Part shown: positions 50,780-61,350 of the stretch, piece after piece
Numbering within the stretch: position 1 is the stretch's first letter
How the letters are laid out: every line of letters begins with the position of its first letter
NCBI GenBank assembly: GCA_019418025.1
Contig: DYCR01000001.1
Span: forward strand, 144,882 to 208,881
DNA from: Clostridiales bacterium
Lineage (GTDB): Bacteria > Bacillota > Clostridia > Oscillospirales > Oscillospiraceae
Direction: 5' to 3'
Length of the DNA stretch: 64,000 nt
Program-made: the position numbers and the translations under genes
Notes under the pieces: generated by a model
Told to the model about the DNA's origin: nothing
Databases searched by the model: none
What the model saw: only the letters and a program-made list of their open reading frames with translations

Positions 50780-50816
50780 AAAAATCGCCTCCGACTATCC
50801 TATGCGTCGGAGGCGA
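50780..50816 (-). terminator. Hairpin that ends mnmG and covers the M14 ribosome site
   Basis: TCGCCTCCGAC / GTCGGAGGCGA, a perfect 11-bp stem with a ten-base loop, followed on the minus strand by five T. The next bases are the ATG of the M14 gene (50779). The only plausible ribosome site, GGAGG (50792-50788), is part of the stem's 3' arm, eight bases before that ATG. Confidence 0.8.
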
Positions 50817-50825
50817 AAGGGTGCA

Positions 50826-52703
50826 TTATGAAAGCTTCTGCTGCTCCAGATAGATCAGCAGCACGGCGATGTCTGCCGGACTGACGCCGGAGATTCGGCT
50901 GGCCTGACCCACGGACATGGGGCGGATCTGGGACAGCTTCTGCCGTGCCTCGATGCGCAGACCCGCAATGGCCTCGTAGTCGATGTCCTCCGGCAGTGCC
51001 TTTGCCTCGGCCTGACGGAACTGGGCCACCTGCTTTTCCTGACGGGCAAGATATCCGGCGTATTTCACTTGGATCTCCACCTCGTCGGTCACGTCCTCGG
51101 GCAGCTCCGGACGGCTCTGGTCAAAGGGCGCAAGGTCCGCATAGGTCACCTGAGGGCGGCGGAGCAGATCGGCCAGACGGGCAGAGGAGGTCACGGGGGC
51201 AGATTCCCGCCGAGCCAGCATTTCGTTGAGGGCATCGCTTGCCGGAACACCGTTGCTTTCCAGACGGCTGCATTCCTTGGCGACGGCCTCGTACTTTGCC
51301 TGAACCTGAGCAAGGCGCTGATCGCTGACAAGACCCACCCGATGACCGATGGCGGTGAGACGCTGATCGGCATTGTCCTGACGGTGCAGCAGCCGGTATT
51401 CAGACCGACTGGTCATGATGCGGTAGGGCTCCTCGGTGCCCTTGGTCACCAGATCGTCGATCAGGGTGCCGATGTAGCTGGTGTCCCGGGTGAGGATCAT
51501 GGGCTCCCTGCCCTGAAGCTTCAGGGCGGCATTGATGCCTGCCACCAGACCCTGTGCGGCGGCCTCTTCATAGCCGGAGGTGCCGTTAAACTGGCCTGCG
51601 CCGTAGAGCCGTGGGATGCGCTTTGTCTCCAAGGTGGGCAGCAGCTCGGTGGGGTCGATGCATTCGTATTCGATGGCGTATGCCGGACGCATCATCTCGG
51701 CATGCTCAAGGCCGGGGACGGTGCGCATCATGGCAAGCTGTACATCCTCCGGCAGACTGGAGGAAAAGCCCTGAATGTAAAGCTCCTCGGTGTCCAGACC
51801 GCAGGGCTCGATGAACAGCTGATGGCGGGGTTTATCGGAAAACCGCTCGATCTTTGTCTCGATACTGGGGCAGTATCGGGGGCCGACACCGGAGATGGTG
51901 CCGTCAAACATGGGGCTGCGGTGGAAATTCCGGCGGATCAGGCGGTGGGTCTCCTCGTTGGTGTAGGTCAGGTAGCACACCGCCCGATTTTCGGGGCGAT
52001 GCTCCGTGCGGAAGGAGAAGGGCTCCACCTTTTCGTCACCGGGCTGCAGCTCCATCTGGGAAAAATCCACGCTCCTGCGGTTGATTCGGGGAGGGGTCCC
52101 GGTCTTGAAGCGGCGCAGAGGCAGCCCAAGGCTGCGCAGATTGTCGGTAAGGCCGACACTGGCGTGCATCCCGTCGGGGCCGGAGGAGTAGACGCTCTCT
52201 CCGGTGATGACGGTGGAGTCCAGATAGGTTCCGGTGGCGATGATGACGGCTTTCGCGTCATAGTGAGCGCCGAGCATGGTGTCCACACCGGTGACACCGT
52301 TTTCGTCGGTGGTGACGGCGGTGATCATGGCCTGCTTCAGCTCCAGTCCGGGGGTCTGCTCCAGAACGTGCTTCATGTAGTTCTGGTAGGCCCGTCGGTC
52401 GGCCTGAGCCCGCAGGGAGTGGACGGCAGGGCCTTTGCCCCGATTGAGCATCCGATACTGGATGCAGCAGTGGTCAGCCGCAAGCCCCATCTGACCGCCC
52501 AGCGCATCCAGCTCCCGAACCAGATGCCCCTTGCCCGTGCCGCCGATGGCCGGATTGCAGGGCAGATTGCCCACGGCATCCAGATTGATGGTGAACAGGA
52601 TGGTGTGCAGCCCCAGACGGGCGGCGGCAAGGGCGGCCTCGATCCCGGCGTGTCCGGCACCGATGACGGCAACGTCACAGCTGCCGGCAAGATAGGAGGT
52701 CAT
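50826..52703 (-). CDS. mnmG: tRNA uridine-5-carboxymethylaminomethyl synthase, GidA subunit
   Basis: 625 residues, usual length. FAD motif [22 protein letters not shown] at the N-terminus; MnmG signatures [28 protein letters not shown] and [18 protein letters not shown] are intact. With MnmE it modifies U34 of several tRNAs. Its start overlaps the trmB stop by 4 bases, one operon. Confidence 0.95.
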   Translation of the reverse strand: MTSYLAGSCDVAVIGAGHAGIEAALAAARLGLHTILFTINLDAVGNLPCNPAIGGTGKGHLVRELDALGGQMGLAADHCCIQYRMLNRGKGPAVHSLRAQADRRAYQNYMKHVLEQTPGLELKQAMITAVTTDENGVTGVDTMLGAHYDAKAVIIATGTYLDSTVITGESVYSSGPDGMHASVGLTDNLRSLGLPLRRFKTGTPPRINRRSVDFSQMELQPGDEKVEPFSFRTEHRPENRAVCYLTYTNEETHRLIRRNFHRSPMFDGTISGVGPRYCPSIETKIERFSDKPRHQLFIEPCGLDTEELYIQGFSSSLPEDVQLAMMRTVPGLEHAEMMRPAYAIEYECIDPTELLPTLETKRIPRLYGAGQFNGTSGYEEAAAQGLVAGINAALKLQGREPMILTRDTSYIGTLIDDLVTKGTEEPYRIMTSRSEYRLLHRQDNADQRLTAIGHRVGLVSDQRLAQVQAKYEAVAKECSRLESNGVPASDALNEMLARRESAPVTSSARLADLLRRPQVTYADLAPFDQSRPELPEDVTDEVEIQVKYAGYLARQEKQVAQFRQAEAKALPEDIDYEAIAGLRIEARQKLSQIRPMSVGQASRISGVSPADIAVLLIYLEQQKLS

Positions 52704-53386
52704 TGGCAGACCTCCTCAGAGGACTTCTTTTCCTCGGGGGGCAGGACAAAGGGCTTGCAGACCACCTCGCAGCGGTTGATGGGGGTGCCGAGGGCATGGA
52801 ACTTCTCTTCGTAGCCGGTCATGATGCCGACGATGCCGTTTTCGTGGAGGTTGCGGGTCAGATTTTTGACCTCCAGACCGCAGGCGGCGAACTCCTCCAC
52901 GCTGAACTCGAACAGAGGAGCGTTGTCGGTCTTGAAGTGGACCTCGCCGCCTTGGCGGACCACGCGGCAGTATTTATCCAAAAAGCCCCTGTGGGTCAGG
53001 CGGCGCTTGGCGTTTTTCTTTCTGGGCCAGGGGTCGGGGAAGTTGATGAACAGCCGGTCGATCTCGCCGCCGTCAAAGCAGGACTCCATGTTTGCCACGT
53101 CCATGTCGATGAAAAACACGTTGGTCAGACCCATGGCCTGAGCCTTTTCCATAGCAACGACCATGGCCTCACGGCACCGCTCCACGGCGATCAGCAGCAC
53201 GTCGGGATTTGCCTGAGCGGTTTCGGCGGTGAACTTGCCCTTGCCGCAGCCGACCTCCACCCACAGGGCGGTGCAGTCGGGCTTCAGGGAGCGCCAGCTG
53301 CCCTTTTTGGCTTCCGGCTCGGAAATTCTGAAATCTGCGCATTTTTCCATCCGGGGCTCCAGATTGCGCATTCTTCTCATTCTCAT
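52700..53386 (-). CDS. trmB: tRNA (guanine-N7)-methyltransferase
   Basis: 228 residues. Class I SAM fold: [20 protein letters not shown], then the substrate motif [21 protein letters not shown] and [13 protein letters not shown]. It methylates G46 of tRNA. Start after TTAGGAGG. Promoter TTGACA-17-TATACT upstream. Confidence 0.94.
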   Translation of the reverse strand: MRMRRMRNLEPRMEKCADFRISEPEAKKGSWRSLKPDCTALWVEVGCGKGKFTAETAQANPDVLLIAVERCREAMVVAMEKAQAMGLTNVFFIDMDVANMESCFDGGEIDRLFINFPDPWPRKKNAKRRLTHRGFLDKYCRVVRQGGEVHFKTDNAPLFEFSVEEFAACGLEVKNLTRNLHENGIVGIMTGYEEKFHALGTPINRCEVVCKPFVLPPEEKKSSEEVCQ

Positions 53387-53422
53387 GTGTAATTCCTCCT
53401 AAGGAATGTGTTTATTTGGTCT

Positions 53423-53451
53423 AGTATAGCAAAAAGGGATGTACGTGTCAA
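53423..53451 (-). promoter_or_regulatory. Promoter of trmB-mnmG
   Basis: On the minus strand TTGACA (53451-53446) is 17 bases from TATACT (53428-53423). It begins twelve bases after the CDF gene stop. Confidence 0.85.
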
Positions 53452-53462
53452 AGGAAATGGCG

Positions 53463-54659
53463 TTATTTCCCCGAATCCCACATATCATCCGGCGGACAGC
53501 TGCCGGTGTCAAAGGTGATGACGGTGTAGTATGTGGTATCGGTCAGATTGATAGCGGTGTCCAGCTGGCGCTTGATCTGTTGGCGCTTATTGCTCAGCTC
53601 ATAGGGGATGATGGCATCGAAGATCAGGTTGGTGTGGGTGTCCCCACGGACCATGCGGAAATCGTGGATGCTGATGCGGGGGTCGATGGATTTTAGCACC
53701 TTGGAAACGGCCTGACGCATGCGGTTTAGCTCCTTGTCGTTGGTGACCACGGGATCATAGTGGATCACCAGATGGATGCCGTAGTCGTTCAGCACCTGCC
53801 GCTCCACGTCGTCGATGATGGTGTGGCACAGCAGCACGTCCTCCCGCATGTCCATCTCGGCATGGACACTGGCAAACCGCTGCCCGGGGCCGTAGTCGTG
53901 GACCATCAGATCGTGGTAGCCGAGGATCTTGTCGTTGGAGCGCAGGGCGGAGATGATGGTGCGCTGAAGCTCCGGGTCGGCGGCTTCTCCCAACAGGGGG
54001 GAGATGGTGTCCTTTGCCATGCCTGCGCCGGAATAGATGATGAACAGGGCCACGGCAAGGCCGGCATATCCGTCGATGTTGATCTGGGTGAAATGTGTGA
54101 AAATGGCACCAAGGAGGACGGCACCGGTGGAGATGCAGTCGTTTCGGCTGTCGGCGGCGGTGGCAAGCAGAGCCGTGGAGTCGATGGCCCTGCCCAATCT
54201 GCCGTTGACGGCGGCAAGCATCAGCTTGATGCCGATGGAAAGCAGCAGGACGATGACCAGTGCGCCGGAGAAGCTCACGGCCTCCGGATGCAGGATCTTC
54301 ATAAAGGAGGTCCTTGCCAGCTCAAAGCCGATCATGACGATCATAAAGGCCACGGCAAGGCCGGACAGGTATTCAAATCTTGCGTGGCCGTAGGGGTGGT
54401 TTTCGTCGGCAGGACGCTCGGCCAGCTTGAAGCCCACGAAGGTGACGATGGCGGAGCTGGCATCTGATAGGTTGTTCATGGCGTCGGCGGTGATGGAAAC
54501 GGAGCCGGACAGGGTGCCGACGGTGATTTTGCCTGCAAACAGGATCAGATTTGCAAGGATGCCCAGAATGCCGCTGCGCTTGCCCACCCTTGAGCGGACG
54601 TTCAGATCGTTGGGGTCAGCCTCCGGCGGCAGGATTCGGTTGGTCAGAAATGAGATCAT
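53463..54659 (-). CDS. Cation diffusion facilitator (CDF) metal exporter
   Basis: 398 residues. Six membrane helices with the metal-site pair NNLSDASSAIVTF-type D-x-x-x-D and HPYGHARFE, and later AADSRNDCIS for the second site. A large C-terminal cytosolic region (~215-398) contains HAEMDMRED. It exports divalent cations (Zn, Mn, Fe or Co) in exchange for protons; the metal is not decided. A minus-strand TATAAT (54717-54712) precedes it. Its own terminator is not visible before trmB. Confidence 0.9.
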   Translation of the reverse strand: MISFLTNRILPPEADPNDLNVRSRVGKRSGILGILANLILFAGKITVGTLSGSVSITADAMNNLSDASSAIVTFVGFKLAERPADENHPYGHARFEYLSGLAVAFMIVMIGFELARTSFMKILHPEAVSFSGALVIVLLLSIGIKLMLAAVNGRLGRAIDSTALLATAADSRNDCISTGAVLLGAIFTHFTQINIDGYAGLAVALFIIYSGAGMAKDTISPLLGEAADPELQRTIISALRSNDKILGYHDLMVHDYGPGQRFASVHAEMDMREDVLLCHTIIDDVERQVLNDYGIHLVIHYDPVVTNDKELNRMRQAVSKVLKSIDPRISIHDFRMVRGDTHTNLIFDAIIPYELSNKRQQIKRQLDTAINLTDTTYYTVITFDTGSCPPDDMWDSGK

Positions 54660-54787
54660 GTAAAACCCTCCATGCTTTCAGGAATGATAAAATATATCTG
54701 TCATTCTTTCCATTATATGCCCAAAAGCGGAGTAAGTCCAGAATAACTTGCAGGGATTGTTGGATATTTCCTAAAAAACGGGAAATA

Positions 54788-54823
54788 AAAACTTCCCTGA
54801 CGAAGGGTCAGGGAAGTTTGCGG
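54788..54823 (-). terminator. Exact second copy of the ABC-operon terminator (distal flank of element copy 4)
   Basis: A 36-base sequence identical to 55020-55055, with stem ACTTCCCTGAC/GTCAGGGAAGT. It lies 130 bases upstream of the CDF start and is the outer flank of the element. Confidence 0.88.
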
Positions 54824-55019
54824 CGCGTCAAAAGTCTGCCCGAGTTTTCCGCTTTAGCGGCAAACAAAGTAAAAATCATTTTCCACGGGGGCGTGTACCT
54901 CGGGGAAAATACTGCTCAGCCTGAGAGTGTGGAATTTCCCCGTCAGTGACGGGGAAATTATGCGCATGTCAGGCTGCAAAAATTGCCCGAAAGCCCTGAA
55001 AGGGTTTTCGGGCAGTCTT
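54824..55019 (-). repeat. Structured intergenic element, copy 4 (with 54-base insert)
   Basis: Reads in the minus direction, the direction of the ABC operon. On that strand: hairpin CTGCCCGAAAACCCT/AGGGCTTTCGGGCA, GCAGCCTGACAT, an extra 54-base segment (54965-54912), TATTTTCCCCGAGGTACACG with GTGGAAAATGATTTT, TTTGCCGCTAAAGCGG and CTTTTGACGC. Apart from the extra segment it follows copy 3 closely. The extra segment contains AATTTCCCCGTCA-G-TGACGGGGAAATT. Confidence 0.85.
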
Positions 55020-55055
55020 AAAACTTCCCTGACGAAGGGTCAGGGAAGTTTGCGG
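55020..55055 (-). terminator. Terminator of the ABC exporter operon (proximal flank of copy 4)
   Basis: Begins directly after the ABC stop codon. Stem ACTTCCCTGAC/GTCAGGGAAGT; on the minus strand GTTTT follows. Confidence 0.9.
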
Positions 55056-55056
55056 A

Positions 55057-56940
55057 TCACTCCTGCTGCAATTGCTCCTTGCTGAATTGCAGGGTGTAGA
55101 GCTGATAATATCGGCCCTTTTGACGAAGCAGCTGCTGATGATTGCCCTGCTCGATGATCTCCCCCTGAGACAGCAGGATGATGTTATCCGCATGCTGAAT
55201 GGTGGAGAGCCGGTGGGCGACGATGAGCATGGTGCCGATGTTTTTCATCTTCTCCAGAGAGTCCTGGATCAGGATCTCGGTCTCGGTGTCGATGTTTGCG
55301 GTGGCCTCGTCTAAGATCATCACCGCAGGCTTGTGCAGGATGGTCCGGGCAAAGCTCAGAAGCTGCCGCTGTCCGGCGGAGAAGTTGTTGCCCCGCTCCC
55401 GAACCACCTCGTCAAGGCCGTCGTCCAGCTTGCCGATAAAGGAGTCGGCATTGACATAGCGTGTCGCCTGCAAAATTTCTTCCTCGGGGAATTCGTCCCG
55501 CAGGGTGATGTTGCTGCGGATGGTGCCGGAGAACAGGAACACATCCTGAAGCATCTGACCGAAGTGGCGGCGCAGGGAGGAGATCTTGATTTTCCGGATA
55601 TCGATGCCGTCGATCAGGATCTGTCCCTTTTGGATGTCGTAATTGCGGCAGATCAGGGACAGGATGGTGGTCTTGCCGGAGCCGGTGGAGCCTACGAAGG
55701 CAACGGTCTGTCTGGGCTGCACGTGGAAGGAGACCCCTTTTAGCACCCATTCGCCGGGGTTGTAGGCAAACCATACGTCCCGGAATTCGATCTCGCCCCG
55801 AATCTCATCCAGCTCGATGGTTTCGCCCTCGTCCACCACCTGCGGAACCATGTCCATGACACGGAAGATCTTTTCCGCCGAGGCAAAGGAGCGCTGCAAG
55901 GTGTCAAACTGCTCTGCAAGGGTCTGGATGGGGTTGAAGAATTTGGAAATGTACATGTAAAAGGTGACCACGGTGCCGGAGGAGATGGTCTGACCGAGGA
56001 AGGGGATATCCTCGATATACCCCTTGGAGCCCATGTACAGAAGGCACAGCACCGAGCTGATGTAGAGCATGTAGACCATGGGACGGAAGATGCCAAAGAC
56101 GATCATGCGCTGCTGCTTGGCCTTTTGCAGGGCGCGGCTCTTTTCCAGAAAATCCTCCATTTTCCGGTTCTCCTGATTGAAGATCTGGGTGATCTTCATG
56201 CCGGAGAGGTTCTCTGACAGATAGGTGTTGATGTCGGTGGTGGCATCGTTGACCTTACGGTGTACCTTTCGGGAGAAGGTGCGGAAAATGATGGTGAACA
56301 GCAGGATGAAGGGGACAAAGCTCAGCACCATCAGGGTCAGCGCATAGTTGAGCAGCAGCATCGCACCCAGTACCCCCACAATGACCATCATGTTCTTTGC
56401 AAGGGTCACCAGAATGTTGGTGAACATATAGGAGATGGCGTTGGGATCGTTGCTGACACGGGTGACCAGCTTGCCCACGGGGATGTTGTTCAGCTGCTCG
56501 TGGGAGAGCTTTTCGATGTGGACGAATACGTCCTCTCTCAGAGCAGAGAGGATCTTCTGGCCCGTTTTTTGCAGGATCATGGCCTGCACATAGGTGCAGA
56601 TCAGGCTGACCACCAGAATGGAGGCATAGATCGCAACCAGTGTAAAAAGATAGTCCAGTGTGAAGGTGCCCTTGACGGTGTCCTGAATGTGGCCGATCAG
56701 CAGGGGGGAGGCCAGATCGTATGCAATGGAGATCACCATTACCACAAACACAAGGATGAACTGCTTCCAGTAGGGCTTGGCGTAGACCATCAGACGGGAG
56801 ATGATCTCCCGGTCGGGCATGTTCCGCTCATAGTCATTTTTTCCGGCACGGCGGATCTCGGTGAGATAGGCGGTCAAAAAGACAAGGCTGAACACGCCGA
56901 TGATCCCGCCCAAAATCAGAAGCGGCAGATACTCACGCAT
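55057..56940 (-). CDS. ABC exporter, fused membrane/ATPase subunit 2
   Basis: 627 residues from the ATG at 56940, which has GGAGG eight bases upstream inside the end of the preceding gene; the frames overlap by eight bases. Six membrane helices, then an ATPase domain with FVGSTGSGKTT (Walker A), NFSAGQRQLLSFART (signature, with F for the usual L), VMILDEATANID (Walker B) and VAHRLST. An extra ~45-residue N-terminal helix is present. With the upstream gene it forms a heterodimeric multidrug/lipid exporter (LmrCD/BmrCD type). Confidence 0.92.
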   Translation of the reverse strand: MREYLPLLILGGIIGVFSLVFLTAYLTEIRRAGKNDYERNMPDREIISRLMVYAKPYWKQFILVFVVMVISIAYDLASPLLIGHIQDTVKGTFTLDYLFTLVAIYASILVVSLICTYVQAMILQKTGQKILSALREDVFVHIEKLSHEQLNNIPVGKLVTRVSNDPNAISYMFTNILVTLAKNMMVIVGVLGAMLLLNYALTLMVLSFVPFILLFTIIFRTFSRKVHRKVNDATTDINTYLSENLSGMKITQIFNQENRKMEDFLEKSRALQKAKQQRMIVFGIFRPMVYMLYISSVLCLLYMGSKGYIEDIPFLGQTISSGTVVTFYMYISKFFNPIQTLAEQFDTLQRSFASAEKIFRVMDMVPQVVDEGETIELDEIRGEIEFRDVWFAYNPGEWVLKGVSFHVQPRQTVAFVGSTGSGKTTILSLICRNYDIQKGQILIDGIDIRKIKISSLRRHFGQMLQDVFLFSGTIRSNITLRDEFPEEEILQATRYVNADSFIGKLDDGLDEVVRERGNNFSAGQRQLLSFARTILHKPAVMILDEATANIDTETEILIQDSLEKMKNIGTMLIVAHRLSTIQHADNIILLSQGEIIEQGNHQQLLRQKGRYYQLYTLQFSKEQLQQE

Positions 56941-58714
56941 TGTGCATGCCTCCTTCCTCTTCAAGCTCTTGCAGCTTGACCATTTTCTGGTATCCGGGGC
57001 AGGTGCGCATCAGCTCCTCATGGGGGCCGAAGGCTGCCACACGACCGTCCTCGATGAACAGGATCTTGTCCATCGTCTCGATGGTGGAGATCCTGTGGGC
57101 AATGAGGATGGTGGTCTTTCCTGCCCGGGTGGAGCGCAGATTTGCAAGGATGGTGCGCTCGGTCTTGGTGTCCACTGCCGAGACAGAGTCATCAAGGATC
57201 AAAATGGGGGCATCCTTCATCAGCGCCCGGGCAATGGAGATGCGCTGCTTCTGACCGCCGGAGACGGTGACGCCCCGCTCGCCCAGCACCGTGTCATAGC
57301 CCCGCTGGAACTGGGAGATGTTGCTGTCGATATCGGCAAGGACTGCCGCCTGAGTGATGGATTCGTCGGGGTAGGACTCCACACCGAAGGCGATGTTGTT
57401 TTCGATGGTGTCGGAGAACAGGAAGTTGTCCTGAGGGACATAGGCGCAGGCGTTGCGCACGGAGCGGATGGACACGTCATTCACATCATGCCCGTCGATC
57501 AGCACGGTGCCGTCGGGGACGTTGTAGGTCCTCAGGATCAGATCCACCAGTGTGGTCTTGCCGCAGCCGGTTTTGCCCACCAGACCGATGTTTTCTCCGG
57601 CACGGATCTGGAAGGAGACATGCTCCAGTACGTCAAATTCCCCGTCGGGATAGCGGAAGGTCAGATCCCGGAAGGTGATGTCGCCCCTGACCTGCGTCAG
57701 CTCGGAAACACCGGGGCGGTCCACCACATCGGGCTTTGCCTCCAGAAGCTGGCTGATCCGGTCCAGAGAGGTCTTGCCCCGGGAGGTCATGTCGATCAGC
57801 TCCGCCACAGCCATGATGGGCCAGACTACGGCGTTGAAGTAGCCGATGAACTCCATCAGCTCGCCGGCATTGAAGCGGCCCTGATACACAAGGTATCCGC
57901 CGTAGCCCAGAATGATGCAGATGACGCTCTCGACAAACAATGTCACGAGGATCTTCAGCAGGACCGAGGCCTTGGTGTGGTCGATGTTGGCCTTTTCGTT
58001 TTCAATGTTCAGCTGCTTGAAGGCCATCAGCTCCTTTGCCTCCTTGACAAAGGCCTTGATGACGGCAATGCCGGAGAAGCTCTCCTGTGAGAAATCCGAC
58101 AGCTTGGAGAAGGCCTCCTGACGGATGTCCCATTTTTTCATCATGTACCGGCCCACAACGGTGCTGGAGGCCATCAGCAGACCCATGGGGATCAGGGTCA
58201 GCATGGTCAGCACCGCGTCCATCCGCCACATTTTGACAACGGCCAGAATGCCCAGAAACAGCGCGTCCAGAAACATCATGATGCCCCAGCCGAAGCACTC
58301 CTGCACGGTGTCTAAATCGTTGGTGAACAGGCTCATCAGGTTGCCGACCTTGTTGGCCTGATAGTATTCCCGGCTCAGATCCTTGGCGTTGCGGAACATC
58401 CGATTGCGCAGCTGGGCCTCCACCTTGATGGCCGAGCCGAAGAACATGATCCGCCACAAAAACCGCCCGAACACGATGGCCAGTATCACGCCGATCATGG
58501 GCATGCAGATCCTGTCCAGCAGAAAGGCCATGTCAAAGGCTACGGCGGTGCCGTCTATGACCACGGTGCCGCTGTTCATGCCGTTGATGACCATCTGGTA
58601 AAGGTTGGGAACCAGCAGCTGCATGTAGTCCACGGTCAGCAGGGTCAAAAGACCCAGAAGAAGCTGCGGCGCATATTTCAAATAGTATCGATTGATATGT
58701 TTTCCGAATATCAA
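56933..58714 (-). CDS. ABC exporter, fused membrane/ATPase subunit 1
   Basis: 593 residues. It begins at a TTG codon (58714), with GAGGAGGGG six bases before it; no ATG or GTG fits. Six membrane helices, then VGKTGCGKTTLVDL, VTVSGGQKQRISIARAL and ILILDDSVSAVDT. The Walker B is followed by Asp (DDS) instead of the catalytic Glu, so this subunit has the degenerate ATP site usual in heterodimeric exporters. Substrate unknown. Confidence 0.92.
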   Translation of the reverse strand: MIFGKHINRYYLKYAPQLLLGLLTLLTVDYMQLLVPNLYQMVINGMNSGTVVIDGTAVAFDMAFLLDRICMPMIGVILAIVFGRFLWRIMFFGSAIKVEAQLRNRMFRNAKDLSREYYQANKVGNLMSLFTNDLDTVQECFGWGIMMFLDALFLGILAVVKMWRMDAVLTMLTLIPMGLLMASSTVVGRYMMKKWDIRQEAFSKLSDFSQESFSGIAVIKAFVKEAKELMAFKQLNIENEKANIDHTKASVLLKILVTLFVESVICIILGYGGYLVYQGRFNAGELMEFIGYFNAVVWPIMAVAELIDMTSRGKTSLDRISQLLEAKPDVVDRPGVSELTQVRGDITFRDLTFRYPDGEFDVLEHVSFQIRAGENIGLVGKTGCGKTTLVDLILRTYNVPDGTVLIDGHDVNDVSIRSVRNACAYVPQDNFLFSDTIENNIAFGVESYPDESITQAAVLADIDSNISQFQRGYDTVLGERGVTVSGGQKQRISIARALMKDAPILILDDSVSAVDTKTERTILANLRSTRAGKTTILIAHRISTIETMDKILFIEDGRVAAFGPHEELMRTCPGYQKMVKLQELEEEGGMHNA

Positions 58715-58838
58715 AGCAAACCCCTCCTCTTTTCTACATATAAATGCCGTTTTATTCTATCATGGGTTTGTTGCTTTTGCAACAATTCAAAAAACAGATT
58801 TGGTCACAATTATTTTACAGAAAATCGATAATTGGCTC

Positions 58839-58867
58839 TTGCATTTTTGGATCAGGTGCTGTATGAT
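58839..58867 (+). promoter_or_regulatory. Promoter of groESL
   Basis: TTGCAT (58839-58844) and TATGAT (58862-58867), 17-base spacing, immediately before the CIRCE element. Confidence 0.82.
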
Positions 58868-58874
58868 ATCAGCG

Positions 58875-58901
58875 TTAGCACTCAAGTGTAAAGAGTGCTA
58901 A
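58875..58901 (+). promoter_or_regulatory. CIRCE element (HrcA operator)
   Basis: TTAGCACTC-N9-GAGTGCTAA, a perfect match to the consensus. HrcA bound here represses groESL until heat or misfolding titrates GroEL. hrcA itself is not in the window. Confidence 0.97.
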
Positions 58902-58982
58902 ACCGTAGAGATACAGAAATGGGAAGCACGGGGCATCCCCCCGTACCCCCCGTCTAGAATATCTAAATTGGAGGAATCGATT

Positions 58983-59255
58983 ATGACACTCAAACCCATG
59001 TCTGACAATGTACTGCTGAAGCAGCACGAAGCAAGCGAGACCACCGTCGGCGGCATCATTCTGGCCACCACCAACAAGGAAAAGCCCGCTGTTTATGAAG
59101 TCGTTTCCGTCGGCCCCGGAACCAAGGACGTGACCATGACCGTTAAGCCCGGTGAAAAGGTCGTCGTCAGCAAGTTCGTCGGCACCGATGTCACCTTGGA
59201 TAAGGTGGACTATAAGTTCGTCAAGCAGGACGATATTCTGGCAATCGTTGAGTAA
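58983..59255 (+). CDS. groES: Co-chaperonin GroES
   Basis: 90 residues from the ATG at 58983 after TTGGAGGAA; the five-codon extension is rejected. Mobile loop KQHEASETTVGGIILATTNKEKP and the C-terminal DYKFVKQDDILAI match. It caps the GroEL ring. Confidence 0.96.
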   Translation: MTLKPMSDNVLLKQHEASETTVGGIILATTNKEKPAVYEVVSVGPGTKDVTMTVKPGEKVVVSKFVGTDVTLDKVDYKFVKQDDILAIVE

Positions 59256-59259
59256 TTAG

Positions 59260-60903
<1,644 letters not shown>

Positions 60904-60936
60904 TTCGGCATCGGAAACCGAAGTAAATTGCGATAC

Positions 60937-60969
60937 AAAGCGCCGCTTCCTTTCGGGAGCGGCGCTTTT
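60937..60969 (+). terminator. Terminator of groESL
   Basis: AAAGCGCCGCT pairs with AGCGGCGCTTT, then T. Confidence 0.88.
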
Positions 60970-60973
60970 ATAC

Positions 60974-61002
60974 TTGATTTTTTTCAGGTGTGTTGGTATA
61001 AT
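60974..61002 (+). promoter_or_regulatory. Promoter upstream of the tRNA-Ser region
   Basis: TTGATT (60974-60979) and TATAAT (60997-61002), 17-base spacing. The first tRNA-like sequence downstream is the truncated fragment at 61015; the intact tRNA-Ser lies 218 bases on. Confidence 0.75.
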
Positions 61003-61014
61003 CAAGAAGCTGTA

Positions 61015-61065
61015 CAGAGCAGTACCCAAGCCGTCGAAGGGTCCGGATTCGAAAGTCCGCCGGAA
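61015..61065 (+). pseudogene. Truncated tRNA-Ser-like fragment
   Basis: AGAGCAGTACCCAAGC then TCGAAGGG and ATTCGAAAGTCCG resemble the 5' half of the intact tRNA-Ser (61220), including the D arm and a CGA-type anticodon region. The sequence then diverges, with no variable arm, T arm or matching acceptor strand. It sits directly behind a good promoter. It may be a remnant of a recombined tRNA gene. Confidence 0.55.
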
Positions 61066-61219
61066 CCTGTTATTCTCATTTTGGGGGAATTCCGGGTTTT
61101 CAAGGGTTTTTCGGCATTTTACAATCAAATATTTTTCGGAATTCTCTTCTGCTTTCTCCCTAAGCTCCAAAAGCACTTATTTGCTTGGAGATATTTGAGA
61201 AAACAGAAGTGAAATATAC

Positions 61220-61311
61220 GGAGCAGTACTCAAGCTGGTCGAAGAGGCGTGACTCGAAATCTCGTAGGGCATGAAAGTGTCGCCAGGGTTCGAATCCCTG
61301 CTGCTCCGCCA
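61220..61311 (+). tRNA. tRNA-Ser (CGA)
   Basis: 92 bases with a long variable arm. Acceptor GGAGCAG pairs with CTGCTCC; loop CTCGAAA has anticodon CGA; T arm CAGGG-TTCGAAT-CCCTG; CCA encoded. The anticodon stem CGTGA/TCTCG has a U-U mismatch in the middle. The integrase gene faces its 3' end 40 bases away, so this tRNA is the probable integration site. Confidence 0.93.
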
Positions 61312-61312
61312 G

Positions 61313-61344
61313 AGCCGGTAAGTCGTTTGACTTACCGGCTTTTT
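61313..61344 (+). terminator. Terminator after tRNA-Ser
   Basis: AGCCGGTAAGTC-GTTT-GACTTACCGGCT followed by TTTT. It separates the tRNA from the convergent integrase gene. Confidence 0.9.
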
Positions 61345-61350
61345 CCATGC

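Noticed and set aside
49493..50884. 463-codon plus-strand frame opposite tRNA-Leu and the M14 peptidase
   Set aside because: It reads through two terminators and a tRNA and is antisense to a clear zinc peptidase.
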